Shown: positions 34,432 to 45,390 of the stretch, one piece after another
How positions within the stretch are numbered: the first letter of the stretch is position 1
Layout of the letters: the number at the start of each line of letters is the position of its first letter
Assembly: GCA_013397695.1 (NCBI GenBank)
Contig: VYZI01000018.1
Span: forward strand, 3,375,599-3,439,598
DNA length: 64,000 bases
Reading direction: 5' to 3'
Origin: Centropus unirufus
Lineage: Eukaryota; Chordata; Aves; Cuculiformes; Centropidae
Position numbers and translations under genes: made by a program
The notes under the pieces: model-generated
The model's database searches: none
Told to the model about the DNA's origin: nothing
What the model saw: only the letters and a program-made list of their open reading frames with translations

Positions 34432-36254
34432 AATTGCACGTCTTCATTGCTTTAAAGCCAATTCAAATTTTCTGTGGAATATAGAGCAGGTATAGCTATT
34501 AGTGGAATTTTCTCTTTCCTCATCTGTAAGACCCAACTAGTATTTCAATGCCAGAATGAACCATCCTCAGACAGCACCGAGTGCTCATCAGCTCAAGGAG
34601 AAGAATAGAAAGGAGTGTTCTGGTAAGCATCACATAGCTAGGGTAAAAGATTTTGGGGCTCTGGTTGCTGCTGCAAGAATTCTCTGCTGCCTGATCTCAT
34701 CAGATTTTTGCCCCCTTCGTACAATCGCCATATTTAACTGACCTTGAAAGTTGGCTCAGATATCATAAATGCAGATTCTTGCTTCCAGTTCATCAGGAAT
34801 TGTTGTTTGAACTCAGAGATCAAGGCTTTTGCCAGTTTGAAGGCTGACCAGTTTTGTAGTCGGGAATTCCAGGCAGGGATGGAAAGAGTTTCACTGTGGA
34901 GGAGAGGATGGAAACTGTGGAGCCAAAATTCTTCACATTTTCTGCCCGTGTAAAATTGTATAAACATGTGTTGACATATTACTCACAAAACAGGTGCTAG
35001 AGGGTTTAGGATTTTTTCCTTCCAACTTTGTAGAGCAATATGAATTTTTATATTCACTGGAAAATGACAAGCTGTTTTTAAGTGATGGCTTCATGTCAGT
35101 GCTAAAGGCTGTGGTTGTGTTTGCCAGAGGGATGAAATGCCCGTTAAAGATGGCAATTTTACTAGCACTATGGGATATCTGGGTACACAGTGAATTTAGC
35201 ATGAAAAAAATGTTTTTTGGCAGAAACATGCACTTTGTCCTAGATTCAGTTTATAAATACCACTCAAAATATCATTGTCTCTTTCTGTGTGTGTGTATGT
35301 GATTACTCTCAAGATGGGAAATAGGCTTTTCCACACAGCTTGAAAGCTGTGATCCTTGAAAACCCATCTTTATTCTCTGTCAAGGATGACTGGAGTAGAT
35401 TACACTGGAGTATTAAAAATACTAGACTACAAAAAACCTTGGACCATTACCATAACTAAGCCACCATAATAACAGTAACACTTCTTTAAAAATCTAGAAT
35501 GTGGAATAAGTGTTAGCTTTCTTATTTTTTGCAATAAACAATGACTATATCATGAGAATTTACTTATTCCTTGCAATATGCATTTATCAATAGCTCTAAC
35601 ATTGTAAAAATAGAGCAATTATATTTCAATGACAGAGGTAAATATTGTGTCAGAGGTATGAAGCAAATGGTATTGTTACTCATTTCTTGAAGAATTATTT
35701 CCTTCATGAAAGGTACATTCCCAGATTGTGAAATCCAGCAGGGTCTTTCTGTCAACAAGGTACAACTTTCAATTAAATTACATAATGCAAATGCATAGAG
35801 TTTCTGTATTTCACATGGTTTTGTACACATTATGTGTGATTTTTCCCTGCTCAAAAAAGTTCTTGGAGTTAGATACCACTCCTCTGCATACTAATATAAA
35901 CCATAAAAAACCCAAGGAAATTAACAGCTAAGCCATTCAGCTATTCATCTACACTCTACTCACTTGGCTACCTCCATTCTGCTACTTCCCACACACACAT
36001 CTCCATCCTCCACTTGAACAACCCACAATTACCTTCATAATAAAACACTATGTTTATAATAATGGAGCTGGGAGCATCATCTATCAGTTTGCCTTAAACT
36101 TCCCATTGAACGGCCATGTTTTCAGTTATTCAAATTAATGGATTTCAGATACTTAATAGAATTTCAATTACTTGTAACCTTTAGCAAAATGAATTTTTCA
36201 TGTGTGTATACCTCAGCCTGAAATTTTGGGGAAGCTGCAACTGAAGAAGTGCAG

Positions 36255-36335
36255 CAATTTTCAATAGGAACAACTGAGGCAAAGTGAGTGAATTTGCCCA
36301 GGTTAAAATCCATGGGTGGCTGTTTCTTTGACAAT
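36255..36335 (-). mobile_element. MIR-like SINE fragment, antisense
   Basis: The + strand shows 'aacaactgaggcaaag' followed by 'gtgagtgaatttgcccagg' and 'taaaatcc'. This corresponds to the reverse complement of the MIR core ('...cctcagttt' preceded by 'gggcaagt'). The match is short and diverged; only the conserved core can be recognised. Confidence 0.5.
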
Positions 36336-36959
36336 ATAAGAATTTTCAGTAGCTGGGACAGTGTTTTGAAATGGATCAAAACACCACAGCATTTTTTTGC
36401 TGAATTTGTGGAATCCTACCCAACTTTAGTTACATTGGAGCCACATGAGTTGTGTGTCGCTTTGCCAGACTTCACAGCAATGTCTGAAATGAGGAGGGTC
36501 CACCCTGATGTTGCAGGTGACAAACGAGGACTTCTTATTCAGTAACAATTTTCAGTTGATGGGAGCTTTGCAGAGGCTGAGCCTGGGTCTTAGAAACCGA
36601 GGATGTGTGTTTTCCTTATTATTGTTTCTCTTGTTGATTATTTTTTTGCATCTTTGCAGGACCTACAAGTTCAAACTGTTGGTCACCATTCCACCAGCAA
36701 GGAGCTGCAAAACGGGGCAAACAAAAATTGCATTTCCCTCTAGAGTACTGACATCAGTGAGGTACTAACAAGGGAGGACCCCTGGGAAGCCCTCCTGTTG
36801 TGTTGGCTAGCATTGCCCTGGCACATGAACAGCCTGGCTCTCGCTGCAGTTTCTGAAGGCAAAGTGAAGATCTAAGCAGGGATTTAAAAAGGCAGAATGT
36901 GAAGGCTTTGCAGATACTGATAGGCAATTCCTTCCCCAAGAGTGAGGGGCAAGAGAGGG

Positions 36960-37345
36960 AAGAGCGTGTCTGGGCTTGTTTGAAAGCGTTGCAGTCAGAG
37001 GAAGGTACCTTGGCTCATAGACTAATTGGAAGCAAGAGCTGACCTTTTGATATTGAACATGAGAGGGTCAGTGGCAAGCAGATAGGCCACAAAGGGCTTT
37101 GAAAGTCAAGGCAAGTCATTTGTGTCTAATTCGACCGAGAAGGCTACAGAGAGCCAGACCTAGGGAGGGGCAAGGGTGGGAGATGTGTGTCAAGAGCTTG
37201 AGAGAGAGAGGGCTGAGACTGGAGGCGGGAGAGGGAGTTGGGAGAGCAGGGGAAGTGGCTGGACAATCTAATAGATCAGCAATAGCAATGAAAAGGGGAG
37301 GGAGGACGAGATGCTTGAAGCAACCTTGGTATGAATGAAAGCTTG
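36960..37345 (+). repeat. Purine-rich block, possibly an old interspersed repeat
   Basis: The + strand is strongly G/A-rich, with a GAGAGAGAGAG run at about 37199-37211. The phrase 'ggccacaaagggctttgaa', followed by 'gtcaaggcaagtcatttg' and 'ctacagagagcc', recalls a widespread old vertebrate repeat ('...gccttgaaggt...ggagccag') whose family I cannot name with certainty. Open frames on both strands here are a by-product of the skewed composition, which removes stop codons. Confidence 0.3.
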
Positions 37346-40300
37346 ACAGAAATGGCAGCAGTTTCTGAATTATTATAATATATTCCAAAGATATGCCAAT
37401 TCAGGAGTTCACAATGCAGCTGTTGTTTCTGAGGGAATGAGAAATTATTTTACCAATTTATGCAAAGAACTATTAAAAAGGTGGCAGACGAAGAAAAAAT
37501 ATCTACATAAAAAGGAAAGTTAATTACTCCATAAAATGACTCACTGAGCAGTTAAGAAATCTTTTCATGCATAAATATCAAAGTTTTACTGTTTGGGTGT
37601 TTTTTTGTTTGGTTGCTTCATGCTGAAAGAGTAATTCTCACAGGCCAGTATCTCCAGAAGTAATAGGAGTTGTAGAATTGGATGTTACAAAACAAAGCAG
37701 ATATCTCTCGGTTTTAGCATCCTGGAAGGTGAAAGCTGTAGGAACTGAAAAAAAAAAATTAATTCCCATCTCCTGGATTTACCCGTGGACATTTGAATGA
37801 AGTACTCCTTACATGCCTAACCTTCTCGTTACCTTTGGGACTAACAGGGGCATCTCTTTAGCTGACCATAAACCTCTTGTCACCAAAAAAAATAAAAGAA
37901 ATTCAAAGTTATTGCCCCTGTAAATTATGAGGCTGAAGTAATAACAGTTATGAGCACTGGATTTCTGGTGAGCTTAAATGCTATGCTAATAAGTGGCCCC
38001 TATGATTGTCATTGACTTCCCTGTGAAGTTTTCTGTCAGTTGATTCTATTTCTCACATGACCACGTTTGAGACAATTCTGAAAATGTGCTTTGCTGCCTC
38101 CAAAACGTGGCTGCGGCTGACAGTACAGTAGAATACGTACCTTATGGTCGCAGCTCTCTCTCGCTATTGCACAATGTGCACATTTGGATGATGTCCAAAA
38201 GTCCAGTGAAACATGGGCTCTATTCTGATGGGTGATGTGTAGATGTGGAACCAAAATTATTATTTTTGTGGCAACTAATTGTTCATTTTAGCATGGAGGC
38301 TGTTTTCAAAGCAGTGTTCTGCAAAGAATTGCGGGGGTGTCTTTTATGCATGTAGGTGGCGTGTAAGAAATCACAGACCTGTTCTTTTATTTTAAAAGCA
38401 GCAGCTGGATGATGTAGTTAGGCAGGTGCCTATAAAACCCAGCTTATCAGCTCCAAGGAGTAGACCAGTTTTCCTGAGGGGGTGTGGGTGAGCTAGCTGC
38501 CAGACTTGGGAGAAACTAGGAGTGGAGATGTAGGTACTCTTAGGCTTTCAAATGCAAATTTATTTGTATTCTATCTTCTATCTTGGAACACCTCTCTAGG
38601 TTATGTTGCACTAGATAGATGAGAAACATTAAAGTATTGTAAATAGCATGATGTCCTATTTATATTTATGTTGTTTATGGCTAGGTGTATTTGGGTTGGA
38701 TGTGCTTCATACAGAGGTTTGCTTCTGGGCTGGTACTAGAGACAATGGTTCTATTTTGATGAATGATTCATATGTATTGTGCCATAGCACCTCATATTTT
38801 CAGGGAACTTTGTTCTATCTAAGTTTAAGACAAGATGCACGATGTACACTGTCATAATATAGGAGTGATTTGGCCAGGTTTGCCTTCAAGACTTTGCTCA
38901 CAAAAAAAAAAAAGGAGAAAAAAAATCCCTTCCTAAGGGGAGGTGTTTTTATGTGCCATAATCATAATGACACTGTTAAAAATCAAGGAACAAATTGTGT
39001 TCTTCGATTGCCAGAAGTGTCCAGTCCAGAGGCGCTCCCCTTGTTCTCACTCCATTGATCCTCCTCCACTCCCCTGTAGCAAATCAGGATGAGTGGCTGC
39101 TCAACCTAACTGACTTTTTTTTTTCCTTTCTTGTCCCTCTTTGTCCCTCACATCTGATTTCCCAGACCCACAATACTTACTTCCTCCTGCTCTCTTTGCC
39201 TCTCCAAATAACCTGCCTGTCTGGGTCTGCTCCACTGCTCTAGCATCTGACACAGTTATTGACTCAGCCCCCTGCAATACGCCATGACTACTTCAGCCTG
39301 CTACACAAACTTATCTTCTTAAGCCTCCTTGACTCTTCAGTGACCAGGATTTTAAAAAAGACCAAACAACCCAAAAAAATCCATGCAAGATTCTTCTATT
39401 TTCCTGCTCTGCTCAGTTTCAGAAACTGGAGCAACCATTTGTTCTTTCATCTTTGTTCAAGACCAATTTTAATTAAATAGATTTTCTATGGTAGCAAACA
39501 AACAATTGTTTTTCTGACCAACCATCTTAAGACAGTGAACACTTCCTTGACACGGTGAAAACTTCTCTGTCTTAAAAGCATTGTCCTTGATGGCCCCACT
39601 CACGATTTTCCTTGGACCTTCACACCAAGTCTTGGTGCCCCTTTTATATAAAAATATATCTATATATATTTTCATGTATTTATTTTCTGTCAATTTGTCA
39701 AGCAAGCAGAAACTTCTAAAGATAATTACAAAGAACTGACCTTTACAGAGGACGACAATGACATCTTTCTGTCACATCTCATGATATTGGTCATTTCTGA
39801 TAAGCACAGCTTAGGAACAGTTTGAGTAACTGCATGCACTCATAATTTTAATTGTTAATTCATGAAGATTGTAGTTAGCATTCCATCCAAATTCTCTGAC
39901 ACATATTTTGCAAGGACTGTCTGCCCACTCTCCTTTCATTTTGCAATCCTAGCTATTTTTCATGATGCTGAAAGATACATTTCTGGTCACACTTTATTTT
40001 TTTACAACAGAAGACACTCTTCATGTCATATTTTAAAAAATGCTCCCCTCCAGATATTTCCCACTGTCAAAGGCTTATAAAGAATTAGAAGGTGGGTTAG
40101 CCGTGTTTAATTTATGAGGATAGAACAACTTAGCACAAAATCTCCTTTTCCTTAATAACTTATGAAACAGAATTATGAAATAAAATGTCCCCAAAGTTGT
40201 CTATGCAGCGGTTTGCAAGGAGAACATACTCTGCTATATAAAACAGAGGGATCTCTTATTAAATGACTGAGACTTGGAATAGCTGAGTGCTCTCTAGTGT

Positions 40301-40384
40301 TATTTACTCACTGTTGGTTTGAAGCCACTGATAGAGACTCCTTAAGTAAAACAGTGAAGAATTTGGCCCTGAGAGACATTGTAA
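37346..40384. other. Non-coding stretch, no gene recognised
   Basis: AT-rich DNA with A runs near 38901-38930. The part from about 39040 to 39350 is pyrimidine-rich, and 'catctgacacagttattgac' faintly recalls the D-T-V-D-H motif region of old L2-type LINEs, but the resemblance is too weak to call. No gene was recognised. Confidence 0.45.
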
Positions 40385-40530
40385 TAACAAATTACCTCTC
40401 TCTCTTCCTCTGTTATCTCCGTCTGTGAAATGGGAATAGCCTGTTTGTCAGAACACACTTAGGAAGCATAATTCATTAATGCCTGTGAAATGGTTTGAGA
40501 ACATCTCTGTTCAAGTGTCAGGTATTATTA
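40385..40530 (+). mobile_element. MIR-like SINE fragment, sense
   Basis: The order 'acctctctctct', 'tctgttatctccgtctgtg', 'aaatgggaatagcctg' and then 'gcctgtgaaatggtttgag' follows the MIR sense consensus ('aacctctctgtgcctcagtttcctcatctgtaa', 'aatgggg', '...tgtaaagcgctttgag'). Divergence is high and no tail is visible. Confidence 0.55.
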
Positions 40531-42069
40531 GCTCTGAAATGAAAGCTATTTTATATTGCTGCATCAGGAGCTACTTGAGGTCTCTTATTTTCTACCAATA
40601 ACGAGTGGCGCATGAGTGACATTTCTTTTGGCTTAATAGGATAGTTTCTACACAATGCTCAAGGAATGGTTTGTGCTGGTGAAATTACATTAGAGGGAGT
40701 TGCTAACACCTTGAGCAAAGTCACCCTTTCCAGAAATGTTTTGATCTGGGGATCAGAGATCCAGAAAGAAAGTGGGTAAAAGAGCAAAGAAAGGCAAGAG
40801 GAGGATGGCTTGGGCAGGGGGGAAGATAGGTGGGATAGGGAAAAGAAGACAGGCAGGCAGACCAGGGCAGATAACCTTAAAAAAATGAGAAGGAAAAGCC
40901 CAAATAAATGTAATAGAAAAGTGACTTTTTAGCTAAAATTAAAAGGCACTTGGACGTGTTTATTGAAAAAAAAAAAAGCACAACTTAGAAAAACAAGGCT
41001 GTAATGCCATCTTGGGGTTTCTGGTGACATCTCATTCCAGCAGAGCTCTGCTCATTTGGTTTGTGAATGTCAACAGAAACCCCCTGATGCCATTGAGGCT
41101 CACAGTTGCCTCTCATTGATTCTGTATTATTTCAACAGTGAAAAAATAACACCTTTATTTTCACAGCCAAAGTATCTCACACGGTGATAGAAATGTACCT
41201 GGGCTTATTGAATATCATCTCTGTTCATTTTTACCTAACTTCTATGTTATCACTACAGATTAGAAATATATATGTTCTTTTATGGCTGTCACATGAAAGA
41301 CTGGTTGTCAAATATACCGTAGTGGAAGTCTTCATTAGGATAAGGGATATAAACTGTTCTGTCCAGCTATCTTCTGCTGTTTATTATTTCAAACTCACCT
41401 TATGATTACAAATATTGCCCCATTGAGCCTTCTGATGTCTTGTATACATTTTTCTCATATTTAATGTATATTTTTCTCACATTTAATGTACATTTTTCTC
41501 ACATATAAGACAGAATAATCAAACTTTAATAAAATGTATTTTGTGAAATGGGTGAGACTATGAACCATTTGGTCATGAGTATGTATAAGATGTATTGAAA
41601 CTCTGAGCCCAACTCTGTAACATGTGGAAAATCTTTAAATTTTGCTGAAAGATAAGAGGCTCAGAGATTGCATCAGTGACCAAGTGGCATGCTATCTCTT
41701 GATCTGTAAAGAGTTCAAGTAAACAGGAAATAATGCCATTTTAAAATGCATGTCCTGAACTATACTATCTTATGTGCGACTCACAGAAAATCAATTATTT
41801 CATTAAATTAAAGTCCATTTCACTGTCTGTGAGGAGAGTGGAAAAGACCAACAGTTAAATTATAGGAAATGGAAACTTTTTTTTCTGTAGAATTCTCCTA
41901 AAACAGACATTCTTATAATTGAGAAATATTCAAATAGTCACAGCTTTTCAGTAGAAGTATTTTTCCTCAAAAATCACAAAACTCTGAAGAATTTTAGAAG
42001 ATAAATCTATGTTATGGTAACTGACCTGACATTTCTTTGTGCTTTAGAAAATAATTTTGGGACTAAGCT
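40531..42069. other. Non-coding stretch, no gene recognised
   Basis: AT-rich DNA with no protein family recognised. It contains the 22-bp tandem repeat at 41446-41509 (listed separately) and a 12-base A run near 40967-40978. Confidence 0.5.
41446..41509. repeat. 22-bp tandem repeat, about 2.9 copies
   Basis: The unit 'acatttttctcatatttaat' + 'gt' is followed directly by 'atatttttctcacatttaat' + 'gt' (41468-41489) and a partial third copy, 'acatttttctcacatataag' (41490-41509). Copies differ at only a few positions, so the duplication is fairly recent compared with the surrounding old repeats. No function is indicated. Confidence 0.9.
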
Positions 42070-42610
42070 GAGTTCACAGATGCTTAAACCTTCCCTAACA
42101 ATCATCTCCCTCTCTAATCTATGCCAAAACTCCTTTAGTGGTGACCAGTCCACCGCCTTCTTATCTAGGTTGGACGCACGATTCTCTGTCCTTGCAGCTA
42201 GGAAACCTTTTCCCAATACCTCAGCTAAATTCTCATTGTTTCAGGCTGAAGTGGTTATTTCTTCTCCTGCTTGCGGTGGACATGGGGATGACCAATCATC
42301 AGCTGAACCATAACATCTTTCTGCATAAGTGAAGATGTCATCATGCTCTCATCTCTTTTTCTAAACTTTATTCTCGATCTTTCCCCATTGGTCATGTTTT
42401 CTAAATTGCTCTACTTTTTTTGTTGCTCTTCAATAGATTTTCTCTTAGTTGTCAATATAACTTTTGATCTGTGATGCCAAAAAAACAGCCATCAATTCTC
42501 TTGCTTGAAACTTTGTATATTGCATAGATGACCTCTGCTGTCCTGCTCTGATCCTGCTTCTAAGTCATCCCAGATTGATGCTTTGTGGTTTTCCCTGCCT
42601 TTGGCGTACT
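42070..42610 (-). mobile_element. Ancient CR1/L3-like LINE, antisense
   Basis: The + strand carries the reverse complement of an old CR1/L3 C-terminal region in correct order: 'aggaaaccttttcccaatac', 'ctaaattctcattgtttcag', 'ggtggacatggggatgacc', then 'tcatctctttttctaaact', 'attggtcatgttttctaaa' and 'ttgttgctcttcaatagat', ending around 'catcccagattgatgcttt'. It is much more diverged than the 3' CR1 tails nearby and has no usable frame. It probably belongs to the same age class as the copy at 8150-9065. Confidence 0.75.
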
Positions 42611-45279
42611 CCACTCAGTGATACTGGGCTGCTGTGCTGATGTCTGTCTAGGAATTGTTTAATATTTTGTTTGTATATGTGATACTTGCTATCTAAACAC
42701 AACTTATTTTTTATACTACAACCCCAAGCTTCTTGTGAACTTTTAACACACAGGCACTAGATATTCTGTCTGAGGGTAAGCATTCAGTTCTGTGAATTAC
42801 CTTGAGACCTTGTTAGTGCAGTAGAGGGGTCTTACTGTTTATCTTAAATAAATTTGTATGTGTTACCTTACATTTTTTTAAGGTAAAAAACCCACCAACT
42901 TGATTTCAGAATTTTAAAAGTATTCTTCATATTATTTTTCTTTTTTCTTAGTAATGAGCACTTTATTCTAAGTCTTTAATTATCAAAACTTTATTGAAAG
43001 CATCAAGAGTTATGTGTTAGATACACTTGACCTGGAGTGAAGTTTTTAAACATTTAACTTATAGTGTATATTAGTATGAAACTAAGTTGAGCAGAACCCA
43101 TTAATGTCACAGTGATCGGTTACCAATGGAAATAAATAATTCATGATGAAGGGAATTAGTCTAATTAGCAGGCAGTTTGAGTCCTTTGATAAAACCCAGC
43201 TCTAATTCCGTGAAGGGCAGGAAGTGCTGTCATCAGTCAGCCCTGAAAAGATTAGCATCTATTATGAATGAGGTTAGACACCCTAGTGAAGTCATGTGTG
43301 TCCTGGAGACAAACTTAATATGTTCCAGAATGGGACACAGTTTGTCTCACCAACACATCATGATTCCTACTGGGCTATTGTATGTAATAACAAGCAAAGA
43401 TCAGTGCTCCTTCCTATCATTCTTCCCCTGTCCATCATTCTGACAACTGTGCAAATACATTTTCCATGCAAAGCAGGGAATGTGCCCTGAATACTTGTAA
43501 AATTACACGAGATGTCAAAGAAAATGTGTTATCTTTTCTCAGCAACCTAAAACCAAACAAACTAAAATGCCAATGGGGAAAGCAGGTTTCAAACACATCT
43601 GGCAAATATATGGGGTGCAGAGAAAGGTATATCTCTTCCGAAGTATGTTGATTCCATTTGGAAACACCATTGCTGTCTGTCATAAGATGCGATGATAAAG
43701 CTATAGACTTAGCCGTGCATGATAGAAAGGTTTTAAAATAACTGATGATGCTATATGCTTATAGTATCGGATGGATGTATAGAAGTAACATCCTGGAAAA
43801 TTGCCTTAAATTCTACAAATAAGGCCTTAAAAAAAAAAAAGGAGAAGCATCTTTTTGTTATGTATTTTCATTTCAAAACGTTAACTGGTTCATTTGAGGA
43901 GACTAGCTGCGAGCTGTGCAAGCTTCACAGTTTTGTACCACATGCTGACGCAACATCAGCTGTGTTTCCATTTTTGCTTATGAGCCTTTTGAAATTATAT
44001 GTTTCCGTTTTGCAATTTGATGCAATAATGAAGAAACTCCACATTTGTACGTTATTGTATTGCCTGTTTTTATTGTAGGAAATTAATTGCTCCTTTTATT
44101 TATGTTATTAAAGGGGGAGAAAACAATTTTGCAGTATTTTATCATTTGCTGTAATAATTATCATACTAGTAATACAACGGAAGCCTTAGAAACAGTATAT
44201 TATGTTTGGATGTCTGAACAGCACTTAATATGCTGACATTTGTGGCTGGGGAATGTTAGTATTCAAAGTACATCAAAAAAAGGTGACAATAAGTTACTAA
44301 TAATATCCCTGATGAGCTTAAGATGATTTATAATGTAGAAATTAAGAGGAAAAGAATAAGTGTAGTCAATATAAAAAATTATTTTCATAGAAATAGAACA
44401 ATATAGCAACTCAGCTGTCCAAATGCTAAATGACAATGGAGCACTAATATTGCAGAGAGTGCCAGAATCAAGTCCCACACTACCATCAAGCAGATTCGTA
44501 GATGAAGTGAAAAAAAATAGTTGACTTCTCTGGAGGGTTTGTTGCTCTGTGTTCCAGGAAGAAAGAAGGCATATAAGGTAGTTGCCCTTGGTTTGTATGT
44601 TTTTACCTTGATTTGTTCATTTTTGTTTGAATTCACTGGTCTGTAAAAGTCAGTTAAAAAAAAAAAGTCAGGTAAAAATTCAGCTATATGAGCATTTTGG
44701 GGAGTTGAATCTATTACTTCTGTCTGCCTTTTAAAAATTACCTACAGTGTGGGTGTGCCCTGCACCAGTGAAAAGGTTTATTCAGCTCATTAAAATGGGT
44801 TTATTTATACATATGTGTGAACAGGTGCATGCTATAAATGCTACTTTTATCACTGAGTTGGTGGGGTCATCATGCTCGGGAGCAGAAAAGTTATGTTCTG
44901 GAAAACTTGCAGTATTAGATATCACTTTAGGTAACTAACCACACGTACCCTGAAGTTACAAAAGACAATTAGAGAAAATTGGGGAATGATCGTAACAAAG
45001 ATCTGGTAGTATCTGCCAGAGAGAAGTAGAGCAATGAATTTCTTCTTCCAAAAGCTCTTTTTCTGTCCTTTCCTGTCTTGCTTAAGGAAGGTTCAAGTGC
45101 CTCAACACAGATACTTTGTTTGGTGCTTATGCCATATTATTCCCTTCAGAATTCATAGGGTGTAGCACAGGGACAGGGGGAGGTTTAGTGGCCAAAGGCT
45201 GGTTACGTCCAGCTTAATTCTGTAGCTCTGTTTAAGGTTTCCACTGGGGACTGCATGGCCTGACGTTCGTGGACCTGAG
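42611..45279. other. Non-coding stretch, no gene recognised
   Basis: AT-rich DNA with an A run at about 43829-43840 and other short A/T runs. Overlapping short frames occur on both strands around 43177-43683, none of which resembles a known protein. Confidence 0.5.
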
Positions 45280-45390
45280 TCATAGAATCATATAATGGTT
45301 TGGGTTGGGACTTCTGAAGGTCATCTAGGCTAAACTCCCTGCAATGAGCAGGGACATCATCAACTAGGTCAGATCACCACAGACAAATGC
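45280..45390 (-). mobile_element. Short CR1 3' tail, antisense
   Basis: The + strand begins 'tcatagaatcatataatgg', followed by 'tttgggttgggacttctg', 'aaggtcatctaggct' and 'gcaatgagcagggacatc'. These match the reverse complement of the last roughly 110 bp of CR1. It is a heavily 5'-truncated insertion with no coding content beyond the extreme C-terminus. Confidence 0.9.

Larger units (their letters stand above)
31946..36250. other. Non-coding stretch, no gene recognised
   Basis: AT-rich DNA with no recognised protein family. A polypyrimidine tract occupies about 34236-34335, and an AT-dinucleotide run lies at 34414-34431. A short GT-rich run is at 35286-35300. Overlapping open frames near 34734-35302 on both strands look like chance frames. 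Confidence 0.5.

Noticed and set aside
37099..37388. Overlapping frames on both strands in the purine-rich block
   Set aside because: The skewed composition removes stop codons on both strands; there is no protein-like motif.
39040..39360. Possible L2-type LINE remnant
   Set aside because: Only one short phrase resembles the D-T-V-D-H region; there is no second motif at the right distance.
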